From: Didymodactylos carnosus
Lineage: Eukaryota > Rotifera > Eurotatoria > Philodinida > Philodinidae
Assembly (NCBI GenBank): GCA_905250885.1
Contig: CAJNOQ010002031.1
Location: forward strand, 1 to 26,754
Length of the DNA stretch: 26,754 nt
Direction: 5' to 3'
Under the pieces are notes generated by a model, which worked only from the letters and a program-made list of their open reading frames with translations, made no database searches and was not told where the DNA came from. This document shows positions 1-9,680 of the stretch, piece by piece. Positions within the stretch are counted from its first letter, which is position 1, and each line of letters begins with the position of its first letter. A program made the translations under genes and the position numbers.

Positions 1-2469
1 AAAAGAATGCAATTTAGCACGAAACATATTTTCAGTGATCAATATTTTTTTGTTATTAAACCCCAAAAAAAGACGAAAAAATATCATACCGATAAGGAGA
101 CGATCATATTACTGATAGGAGAAATGATGATGCGAGAAAAATCAGATATTGTTCTCTTTCTAGATGAACGTTATAAGACGTCTATATTTATTAGGAGAAA
201 GGAAATAGAATAGAAAAAAGGAAAAAAAACCAATGAGAAGGACAAACAGAGCTAAAGAAAGGAAACATATAATAGTAATAATGTTGAAATGAGAAGAAAA
301 ACTTTGAAGATCGAATTATTATTTCAATTTTTCTTGTTTTTTTTTTCGTTTTTACCAATAACTCATCAAAAATCATTATGATATGGTTTAATTTATGAAT
401 TTTGGTCAAATTGTTCGATTGTGACCATTATTGTTTATAGTATAAACAACATCCGTAAGTGATATGAATGTTTCAAGCTTTTAATCAAATTCTTATTTTT
501 ATAAAAATGTTATTTGTCTCACGAGAATTGCATGAGCTCTTAAGATTTGTAAAGAATTTTGTATAGAGAGGAGTAGAGTAGATTAATCTTTACTTTCGTT
601 TTTCAGACGAAGGGTAGGAACTTAGATCTTTATTTTATTAAGTAGACTGTACAGAGTGCCAGTTAAAAATCAAGGGTCCACACATTAATAGTTTTTCGGA
701 AAAAATTAATCTTGACAAATAATGAGTAAAGCGTTTAAGGACTACAAAACATATTTTAATATAGAACTGGAGTGTCGGGGAAACAAAAAACACTCATCTA
801 TCTATTCTTTTTTTTTGTGTTGGTGCTAATTGGCAGGATTTTCATGTCTACATTATTTTTGTGAAGAAACGACAACTATCGGTTAGTAATAAAGTAAATT
901 CAAGCACGAATCATACACATTTTTATACATAATCTCTTAGACTAATCAAGTGTAAACACGTAATCTATGAGGAAACAGTTGTTTTAGTATAAGAATATTA
1001 TCCATTTATGTCGACTCTGATTATTATACTTTTCTCTCAAGTGTCGAAAAAGTGACTTTCGAATAAACTTAAAATCTGAACTTATTATAACATGATATTA
1101 GCTCATTCTTTTAAATCAAACTCTCTTCCTTCAGAAAAAAAGTTTAGCTTCTTCCTGCGTTGATAGAGATCCAATGAGAAAAATAGCGACTTGTTTCTGC
1201 GATGATTACAACACTTAATTTGAGCGATAAAACTTAAAACTTCTATTGATCTCTAGATAAAATTCACATCTACGTCATGATAAGATGTTTTATTCTATTT
1301 TTTATTTAGCTGAATTATAATACCTTTTAAAGTCAAAATTAAAAAAAGAAATTTTTTCGAGACTTCTTAGAATCTTCTTGGAAGCTCTCTACCACACCGG
1401 GAAAAGAGTGACATCATTTTTTCTTTTCCCATCTAGATTTAACTGTTTTATCCATCTTTCAGACCGGAATGCCTAATTCATCCAATTCTCACCTTAAAGT
1501 TATCAGGTCTGCAAAAAAACAAAGTTTCTCGATTTTGCTTGGAAAAGAAACTTTTATAATAACGTTAGTTCTTCTCTATGAAGTATTAAAGTTTAGTTCG
1601 CGCTATATACCTTCAGTGCGTTGGGCCATACTTTTATTATATTCACTAGACGTTAAAAGAAAACAAAAGAAATTAATTTTTGATGCATGGCAAGTGATAG
1701 CAAGGAACTACGTGATACTATAAAAAAAAAGCGTAACTCTAAAGTAGAGCTCTAGCACTGTTGAACTGTTCAACCATTCATCTTAAAATATATTGTGCTC
1801 GATTGTTTTCGAACAACTCACTACAGAGAAATGGCAAATTTCTACAAGTTGATAGCTAGAGAAGTGAAAACATTTGTTTTCTCATTCTTAAGCCCCCTTT
1901 CCCCAGATCAGAAATCTATCTCAGTCCAGGCAGGCCTGATCTGAACTAACTTTCAGGGAATGTTGACCATGTCAAAGTGTGGGAACGGAATATTTTTTTT
2001 TGGCGCCATTTGCAACTGTTCGTGGGAGGGCACGGCAACAAGGGCCAAAAATAGACGTCTACCACGTGCAAGAATTTTCATTCCAGGTAAATGATAGAGA
2101 GCTAGAGCTGTTTTTGTTCTGCAGCAAACACCTATGGCTAGGAGTTGACTAGCTTTCGCCTGCACGTGGCGTAAGCCCTAAAGCTAAAAGCAGTCTTAAG
2201 AAAAACGCAGAATAAGTTTTGATTCTGTTAAATGCGTTTTTCTTAAAAACTCCTTGAGCGTTAAATAATTTGTTGATATTTTGCTATAGCTTATCGGCCA
2301 TGGGGGATCTGATGAACACGTGCGCGGACATGTGCGACCCATGCCTGCGCTTATGCAATACAAGTGCAAAAAACTATTTTTTTGCTATGCAGATTTTGGA
2401 AAACCTGTTAAAAGCCTATCCTAAGAATTTAAACCGTTTGATAGAAAACTAATGAAACAAAAAGAAAAA
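1..2469. other. 5' intergenic stretch, no recognised gene
   Basis: AT-rich DNA in which I find no recognisable protein or RNA gene. The open frames (for example 7-213 on +, 1469-1723 on +, 1953-2165 on -) show no familiar motifs and no splice-linked continuation. Two short GC-richer patches stand out, at about 1955-2175 and 2290-2370. They contain three CACGTG palindromes (2063-2068, 2163-2168, 2317-2322) and may be remnants of foreign or mobile DNA, but I cannot assign them. A short hairpin lies at 2196-2246. Confidence 0.5.
2196..2246. repeat. Short inverted repeat (14-bp perfect arms)
   Basis: The arms ttaagaaaaacgca (2196-2209) and tgcgtttttcttaa (2233-2246) are exact reverse complements separated by 23 bp. 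This is a hairpin-forming sequence in non-coding DNA. It could be the core of an old foldback element; no target duplication is visible. Confidence 0.6.
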
Positions 2470-2640
2470 ACATCTCCCAGCTCTACACGACCTTTCTTTG
2501 CAAAGTTAGAGAATTTACAAGAAAAGCCCTCAATTACTTTCTTCTTATTTTTGTAGCTTTGAGCTGACAATGAACATATAGGACTTTTCTTGTAAGACCT
2601 ATAACTTTGCAAATGAAGGTCGTGTAGAGCTGGGAGATGT
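2470..2640. mobile_element. 171-bp foldback (MITE-like) element
   Basis: A near-perfect inverted repeat. The left arm is 2470-2530 and the right arm 2580-2640; each is 61 bp and they pair without gaps, with about 7 mismatches by eye. The loop between them is 49 bp. The terminal bases of each arm read acatctcccagctctacac inward, with the outer 25 bp identical. It has no coding capacity; a minus-strand open frame across it is an accident of the palindrome. The size and structure fit a miniature inverted-repeat or foldback transposon. I could not identify a convincing target-site duplication, so the superfamily is unknown. Confidence 0.75.
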
Positions 2641-3460
2641 CTCATTTTAATTAGAAATGTGTGCGCTACAATTATGCCTCATTAAGAAAGGTTTTGGTTA
2701 TCTTTTAGAGTTTATGAAAAACTGGTTTTCCAGGAAACCGGTCTGTAGAGGCCTAGACACACAAACAACTATGATATCGGATTCAGCACACTCGATTACC
2801 TATAGTCCACTAGGTTTCATGAAAAAAGCGATCGGACAGTTGGAGGGGTTTCCTCGTGAGTCCGATTTACTGACACACAGATAGTCTCATATGCGAACGA
2901 AAGCTGCAGGGTACTGTCACATTCCTGTTGTGAGTTATTCGAAAAACAATCGGATAGATTCTTTTTGAAACAGATAGTATAGCCATTAAACATAATAATT
3001 ATCACTTTACGATAAATTGTGAGGACGAAAAATATCTTATATTCGTTAAATACATGAAAAATCAAATTTGGAGGACAAAATTAAGAAGTTAGCGCAATAT
3101 TAAGAAGTTAGCGAAAGAAAATATTGACTTTTTCACTTTGTTAACTCAAATAATGGCACATTATATCGTTTGAAAGGTCTTGATGAGTCGATCGGGTAGT
3201 GTATATGTCAACGTAATATTTGTTTTTTTTTACTTGAGTGAGAATGTGTCCTCTAGAAGAAAATTTCATTCTCATTCTGCTCATGGATTTACTACAAAAG
3301 TATGTGTCACTTGTGAGAAAGGGTCATCTTAGAGATTACTACTCTGTATTGCAGAGGGACTGGATAGAAAGACTCTAAGATATTTGCTGCTAGTAAATAA
3401 GTAAAAATTATAGATTTTGTTCCATTTTAGGCTCTATGTATCAGTATTAAGCGTTGAACA
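2641..3460. other. Intergenic stretch upstream of the cadherin gene
   Basis: No gene recognised. It includes a small tandem repeat at 3081-3113 (19-bp period, about 1.7 copies, core ttaagaagttagcg). It also has a pyrimidine-rich stretch ending in ttttag at 3425-3430, about 30 bp before the cadherin start codon, which resembles a splice acceptor (5'-UTR intron or spliced-leader addition site). A promoter cannot be placed from the sequence. Confidence 0.45.
3081..3113. repeat. 19-bp tandem repeat, about 1.7 copies
   Basis: The 14-mer ttaagaagttagcg occurs at 3081-3094 and again at 3100-3113, exactly 19 bp apart. It lies in non-coding DNA about 350 bp upstream of the cadherin start codon. No function is evident. 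Confidence 0.7.
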
Positions 3461-6456
3461 ATGTTCTTATTATTTATTTTATTAAATATTTTCTATCGTA
3501 TTTGTTTCTCTTTAACAATTTCACAACATTCTCATCATCGAATTCATCACATATCCGTATATGAAAATTCACCACCAAAACTATTAATTCAATTACCATC
3601 ATCATTAACCGATTATCAATTAATTGAATCTTCTCGTTATACCGATTACTTTCAAATTCAAAATAAAAATGAATTACATCTAATACAAACAATAGATCGA
3701 GAATTATTTTGTCGTGTAAAAAAATTTTGTTCTTGTTATAAACAATGTGATGTTCAATTACGTTTACATAATCATGCTCACCGATCAGACGTTATTCTTA
3801 TTAATTTGACTATTATCGATTTAAATGATAATCCACATAGATTTTTAAAAAATATTTATGAAATAAAAATTCCTGAAGATATATCTATTGGTCATTGCTA
3901 TCGTTTACCATCTGTACAAGATGATGATTTAAATCAACAATTTGACTATGAGTTACAAGGAAATGGTTCAAATCAATTTTCAATTGAACAATCACAATCA
4001 CAATCGAGTGAAGTATGTTTACAAATACGTACACAATTAGATCGTGAACAATGCAGTAAATATGAATTGTTGCTAATAGTAAAAGATCGAGATCAACAAC
4101 ATGCAAATGCTGAAATGTTAATTCGTATTCAAATATTAGAGTAAGTTTACCATCAGAAATAAACTTATAATGAAATTAGTTCACATCCAATTTTTAACTG
4201 TTTTTAGTATTAATGACAATTCACCACAGTTTAAAACAAATTCAATGACTTTAAACGTGAATGAAACATTTGTAGGTACGTACGAGTGATACTTCATTTT
4301 GGTACGTTCAATTACTGCACTGTAAGTCATTTATATTTAAGGTGAATTAATGTGTGTGCAAGCTGATGATCCAGATGAAGGTAACAACGGCAGAGTAATG
4401 TACAGTTTTGAACGTTCCGATTCATCAAAATTATCATCATTTCTCGTCATTCATAATCTTACCGGTTGTATTCAAGCTTTACAACCACTCTCTTTAACAT
4501 CACCCGATCTCATGTCATTTTTAATCGACGATAATCAACTTCAACTTCTTGTTAAAGCACAAGATTTAGGTTCACTTATGAGTTCAACAATTCCTGCCTA
4601 TTTAACAATTTTACTCATCATTCATGACGTCAATGATAATATGCCAACAATTGAATTTCGTCAAAATAGACGACTAGGCACAGAACAAGGCTTAGTCGCA
4701 GAAATTGTACAAAACAATTCGGAAATACATTTAATGGAAAATGTAAATGATACATCTGTATTAGCAATAGTGACAGTCGATGATAAAGACAAGGGAAGTG
4801 GAGGTGATATACAATTAGATATGGAAATTAAATCAATATCAAGTAAACATCGAAATGCATTTAAACTTAAACAAGTTAGAAAGAACTATTATAAGGTAGA
4901 TAAATGATATTAAACATTTATCAATGTACTACTCATCATCATTTGTTCTAGATTGAAATTATTAATGTATTAGATCGTGAATTAGAATTGACTTTTTTAC
5001 TTCAATTAAAAGCACATGATTTAGCATTACCCTATCATGTTACATATTTTCTTATAACAATTGTCATTGACGATGATAATGATAATCCTCCAAATTTTCT
5101 TCATGAAACCTATCATTTTGTCACCAATATTAAATCATCACCTCAACAAACAATTATTGGTCAAGTACATGCAACAGATAATGATGTGGGTAAAAATGCT
5201 CTGATTTCCTATGATATTAGTAAACAAGAATTTCCAAATTTATTCCGAATTCATCCCTATAATGGTCAGTTGTATTTGAATGATCAAATTCCAAAGAATC
5301 TAACAGATAAATCAACAGATATAACTGTACGAGCTACCGATGTTAAATATTCGACTGAAATAAGAGCCAAAATATTGATTGAAGGTGAAAATCATCCGCC
5401 ACGATTTAAACAAGAAAACTATACATTTGTAACTGATGAAAACAAACAAATTAGAACAGTAGTGGGTAACGTACAAGCATATGATATTGATAAAGGTAAG
5501 TATTTAGTGAATGATTCATAAAGAATGAGTCACGTTTTATTTTAATTGTAATTCTTTTTTTAAAATCTCAGAAATTAGTTAGTTAAAATCAACCTGCTAA
5601 CAGTAGTTACATAATTGTGTTCATTTTATTTGTTTCAGGTCGCCGTGGTGAATATTCTTATACTTTACAGTCTCTGACACCTTATTCAGAATTTTATTTT
5701 CTTGTATTGAGTAGTGGTGATATATTAATTACACGCGATATAGACTACGAGAGTCAACGTCAACATTTGTTTATTATTACTGTTCGAGATCACGGTACAC
5801 CCTCGTTACAGAGTGATACGTATCTACAAATAAATATTAAAGATGTCAATGAATATTGTCCAAAATTATTAAATTTAACTAACGATGAATATCTATATTT
5901 TAATAGAAATCGACTAAAAACATTTCCGTTCAAATTAAACGCCTTTGATCAAGATGCATCTGATCAATACAATATTACATTTACACAAGTACAATCTTCA
6001 TCCGCCTATTTTCAATTAGATTCTACTGGTATTCTTTCTCTATCATCATCTTTACCTACTCCTCCTCCTATTGGTGTCTATGAAATCCACTATATTCTCT
6101 CCGACACATTTCATGTACCATGTATGAAACATGATATTCTGCTATTAATTATTGGTGATGGTCATAATGATCGTGACTATCTTTTAGATGATTATCGTTT
6201 GAATCTAAAACATCGTCAACAACAAAGTCAATCGTTATTAATAGCTAAAAAACGTCAGAACGATATTATGTTTATTGCAATTACGTTTTGTATTTGTATA
6301 ACATTTGTGACAATATGCGTATTTTTGGGAATTGTATGTTGTAAAAAAAGAGCACATCACCATCAGCAGCAGCAGATAGTAGGATTTTTAAAACCGTATA
6401 CAAATGAATACTGTAATGGAAACAGTTACAATAATAAATCTCCGATTATTAAGTGA
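3461..6456 (+). CDS. Protocadherin-like cell-adhesion protein (7 cadherin repeats, 1 TM)
   Basis: Type I membrane protein for calcium-dependent cell-cell adhesion. The exon model is 3461-4140, 4208-4275, 4342-4895, 4952-5495 and 5639-6456. All four introns (67, 66, 56 and 143 bp) are GT-AG and the joins keep frame, giving 887 aa. An in-frame TGA at 3455-3457 limits the start to ATG 3461, which has A at -3. Residues 1-22 form a hydrophobic signal peptide. Cadherin repeats are at about 27-128 (ends DLNDNP), 129-235 (DINDNSP), 236-355 (DVNDNMP), 356-483 (DDDNDNPP), 484-586 (degenerate GENHPP), 587-692 (NEYCP) and a degenerate seventh at about 693-790. LDRE/IDRE signatures occur in repeats 1, 2 and 4. 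The exon 1-2 junction rebuilds the repeat-2 calcium linker, confirming the splice. The membrane helix is at about 825-850, followed by a 37-residue His/Gln-rich tail with no recognisable catenin-binding site. Seven repeats and one TM resemble delta-protocadherins, but orthology is not proved. No polyadenylation signal is obvious close downstream. Confidence 0.88.
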
Positions 6457-7975
6457 ACAAGAGTACAAGTTAATAATGTGATACGTCAGCACTGTTATTC
6501 CGTCCAATAACACCGCTTACATTTATGGAACAATAATTTCTAAAGTAACTGAGAAGAAGAGACCGGTATAGTCGCACAAGAAATCGTTGAAATTTGATCG
6601 TATGTAATTGACGTTCGTTGGATGATATAGTATGAGTAACGAGACAGTTTGTACTAGTGAAATGAGAGGATGAATTTTCAGTAGTCTTATTCATACACTA
6701 ACTGAGTATTTTTGCACACATGTCACGAGGCATACGACGACTTAATTCTAATCAGTAGTAAACATTCTTTCTCTTCAACAGATTTGTAGTAAACTATGAT
6801 TCTACTACATAGTCTTATGTATCTCCCTTATTCAAATATTTTATCAATAAGAACAGTTTTCTGTTTTTCTAACACTTTCCATAAAGGAAATTACTCATTT
6901 GAGATTATCTACGCAACAGTTTTCTATTTTTCTTATTTTTGATCTGCCTTTTGTTTATACTCATGTATTTCACTGCCCTTTATACAGTCAGATATCACTG
7001 TAAATATAGTGTGTTTTCTATACTAGTCAGTACTACGATTCGATTTATTGTCGATGAAATTTGCAATCTTCTCGACATTCAGCAATTAGAACTGTATGCG
7101 CTACACTACCATCTAAAATTTGATATATAGACAATACGTAAGATGATCTGAATTATTATTTTAAGTTTTACATTTGTTTTATTTTTTGTTTTTTGTTGTT
7201 TGTAATATAACTTCACAATAATTAAGCTAAGTTTTTACTTTTGGTTTCAGATGATAAACTTTGGATAGAAAAGAATTAAATTTGTAAAATAAGAACAAAT
7301 TTTTAATTTAGAAAAGTATCGTTGAACTGTAACTTTTTGGGTTTACAACAACTTTAAAAGAAAGAGAAGAGAGACGATACTTTTAGAGATACGCCTTTAT
7401 GTTATGTCGAGTTCTTTGCTATAACAAAAAGTCATATTTTAATGTGGGAGCGTTAACAGAGCTTCCTTTCAGCTTTGTTTCTGCTGATTCGAAAATAGAG
7501 GTTGTAATTTCATAGTTTTAAAGAGAGCAGATTGTACCAGAAACGAAAAATCTGCCAATGGATTTAAAAATTTCTTCGAAAAAAGTCGAGTAATTGTTTT
7601 TGAGATATTTTCTCTATAAAAAATTCAAAAATTTCAAAGATATCCTATGCAAAATTACTCCTTTCCTCGAGCGCTATTCTCAGCCGGGGATAGATTCTAC
7701 ACTTCTGCGAATTGTACTCCCATTTGTTCCCAACTTGACGAAAAAAATCTTATTTCAATACAGAGTCAGAGAAACAGTTAATAACGATTAATAAAAACCA
7801 GTACTACTAACAACACAAGTCTATAATAAATAGCAGTTAACTTCATCATCAGTTGCAACGCCGTAAATCTTTCTGTTTATCAGAGTTCTTTTGATATCAT
7901 AAATATCATAATTTTTCTTTATGCTTTCAATGTATCATCCTACAGTAGTTCTTTTATTTGTCGTTCAATACGAGG
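6457..7975. other. Intergenic stretch, 3' flank of the cadherin gene
   Basis: Contains the 3' UTR of the cadherin gene, with its end not locatable, and otherwise featureless AT-rich DNA. I saw a 19-bp direct repeat with one mismatch (6852-6870 and 6915-6933) and an 11-bp perfect inverted repeat (aaaagtatcgt, 7312-7322; complement at 7374-7384). The open frames at 6939-7130 and 7594-7791 have no recognisable homology and look like chance. Confidence 0.45.
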
Positions 7976-8234
7976 AAGGTGTGATGGTGCAAATTTTGGA
8001 TGTTGTTGATGTTATGGTGGTAAACGGCAATTTAGACTTTCTTCTAGAAAAAGTCAACATCCAAAAGTGCTCACCTTGGAGTTTGAGTATGGTGACTCAC
8101 CCTCAAACTGCCCCCCCCTCGCTCCCGCGGCTAGGGTGCCCTATTCTAGAAGACAGTCTAAAGGTCTAAAAAGTCTAAACCGCCGTTCACCACCATAACA
8201 TCTACAACATCCAAAATTTGCATCATCACACCTT
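7976..8234. mobile_element. 259-bp foldback element with 65-bp arms
   Basis: The left arm 7976-8040 and right arm 8170-8234 are reverse complements over 65 bp without gaps and with about 5 mismatches. The termini begin aaggtgtgat. The loop holds a second, offset pair (cttctagaa at 8041-8049 and ttctagaag at 8143-8151) and a GC-rich patch with a C8 run at about 8110-8140, unlike its AT-rich surroundings. There is no coding potential beyond a chance open frame through the left arm. It is likely a non-autonomous foldback or MITE. No target duplication is evident, and it abuts the LINE fragment that starts about 50 bp downstream. Confidence 0.75.
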
Positions 8235-8262
8235 GCCTTGATGCCTAGTCGATAATCTAGTA

Positions 8263-8427
8263 CGCAATAACTTTTACATCATCATCATCGTTCGGCTGCG
8301 AACAATCGAAGTTTGCAGGCGACAACAATCTTCGACCAGTTCTCTCTGTTCGCGGCAGCCTTTCTAATCTCGTCGACCGATGGTGGCATATCGTTGCTAA
8401 TTAGCCTCGCAATGTACTTTTACATCA
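8263..8427 (-). pseudogene. 5'-truncated LINE-like retrotransposon 3' end with target-site duplication
   Basis: Read on the minus strand from about 8419 to the stop at 8285-8287, the DNA gives 44 residues ending in TGA, including PPSVDEIRKAAANRENW. This resembles the basic C-terminal tail of non-LTR (RTE-like) reverse transcriptases. I recognise the style rather than a specific family. The stop is followed by a TGA/ATG trinucleotide run and TAAAAG, as in the short simple-repeat 3' ends of RTE elements. The piece is flanked by cgcaataacttttacatca (8263-8281) and cgcaatgtacttttacatca (8408-8427), a probable 19-20 bp target-site duplication. That makes it a roughly 126-bp, severely 5'-truncated insertion at 8282-8407. 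It is GC-richer than its surroundings and is not functional. Confidence 0.5.
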
Positions 8428-8529
8428 AGATACTTTAGAAACACCTTTCAGAAAAACATTGAGAAAAGTCCTTTCAAAAGTACCTGGATACTAACGTTAT
8501 CGCGATAATCGATTAGAGAGAAGTCGATA

Positions 8530-8930
8530 CAACTGCGTCCACGGGCGTCTATGGGTACCTCAAAAAAACTTTTACCTTCGCGTCCATGGGAGCGGACGAA
8601 CGTTCTGTTCAAGGATTTCCGTGAACGATAATGTTTTTCCGTAATAAAATAAGATAAATCTTACTACGCATCATTTTTGTCTTGCACCGGCATTCACTTA
8701 TTACCAGCCCCACTGCAAAGAATATCCCTTCTAAGCGATCTATTGTTGCGAGTATCGAGTGAATTTTTGTTTTAGACAGAATACGAGCGAACCTTGCTCT
8801 AAGAGGAAAATAAAACTTTCGTTTTCGCTCATAGGCGGACAAAAACGTTCATAAGAGATCCTCTCAAAACTTTTTCCGTCCACGGACGCCCATACCGCAG
8901 GCGTCCATATGGGAACCCACGGGCATTCGC
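8530..8930. repeat. GC-rich island with degenerate GCGTCCAYGGG motifs
   Basis: Variants of GCGTCCA(C/T)GGG or its imperfect palindrome recur at about 8536, 8579, 8877 and 8900. Two A-run/CTTTT segments (around 8561 and 8864) and two gcggac...acgttc segments (around 8591 and 8834) accompany them. The pattern suggests two diverged copies of one repeat flanking about 250 bp, possibly terminal parts of an old element. Boundaries are uncertain and no protein is recognised. Confidence 0.35.
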
Positions 8931-9131
8931 GTTCAGAACGGTCCCTGGTTCTGACCGAACAAGCTTCTAAAATTTTTCGATGCCGTGATATGATCGTAAG
9001 ACTTTTAGTGAAAGCAATAAAAGTTTTCATGTATTTTGAAATGAATATCCATAGTAGCATTAAAACTGCTCGTTAGATATTTCTGTAAGAGTAGTTGAAC
9101 GTTATTCTTTGATATAACTGTCATTAAAATC

Positions 9132-9444
9132 CAGAGTGGGCAAATCCAAGTCCGAACTTGAAGCTTTTTTTGACGGACTTGGACTTGATTTGAAGTTGGG
9201 GTTTCTTTTACCAAGTCCATTTCAAGTCAAAGAAGTTAAAATCTATTACATTCAATAATGGAATGAGTATAGTCTGATATCTAATTTATTAATTTGTTTT
9301 TGTCAAACATGCATGAATGTATGGATAAAATTTATTTACTCGTCATTTATCAGTGTGACGTACTGTATAGTACAGAAACTGTTATGAAGAACGTCGACTC
9401 AACTTGAACTTGGACTTGGAAATGGTCGGACTCGCCCACCCCTG
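9132..9444. mobile_element. hAT-like MITE, 313 bp
   Basis: The ends read CAGAGTGGGCAAATCC (9132-9147) and, as reverse complement, CAGGGGTGGGCGAGTCC (9428-9444). This is the CAG...TGGGC pattern typical of hAT terminal inverted repeats. The flanking octamers ttaaaatc (9124-9131) and ttgaaatt (9445-9452) match at 6 of 8 positions, a decayed 8-bp target duplication as expected for hAT. Multiple subterminal ACTTGGACTTG-like motifs occur in both orientations near both ends, another hAT trait. It has no transposase coding, so it is a non-autonomous element. Confidence 0.7.
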
Positions 9445-9452
9445 TTGAAATT

Positions 9453-9680
9453 CTATCATTTCCTACAGTACGATTCTATAAGAATCTTGCAATTTCCTAT
9501 TGTAAAGAACTGATAGGATCCTAGTGTACAATTTGTTACACGAAAGGTCACACGTTCGTATAGTAGGAATACTACTGAATCACCTATGATAAGATTCTAT
9601 CGGATCCTATGCGAAGATTCTTTCATTTTTCTACAGGCATAGGATAGTATGAGATTTCTGCTAGGATTTTGTGAATCAGA
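9453..9680. repeat. Degenerate GATTCTAT / GGATCCTAT repeat region
   Basis: Directly after the hAT-like element, variants of gattctat and ggatccta recur in both orientations: about 9470 (gattctataagaatc, itself palindromic), 9510, 9585 to 9622 (adjacent copies) and about 9636 to 9660. The periodicity is irregular. It may be an old short-period satellite or another foldback element. Coding is absent. Confidence 0.4.

Noticed and set aside
7..213. 68-codon open frame at the window edge
   Set aside because: Low-complexity Lys/Ile/Glu-rich translation with no motif; probably chance in AT-rich DNA.
1953..2165. Minus-strand 70-codon open frame in the GC-richer island
   Set aside because: No domain, no splice-linked continuation; treated as unassigned non-coding or element-derived DNA.
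2421..2645. Minus-strand 74-codon open frame
   Set aside because: It runs through both arms of the foldback element, so its openness follows from the palindrome.
3474..4106. Minus-strand open frames opposite the cadherin exon
   Set aside because: Shadows of the coding strand caused by its codon bias.
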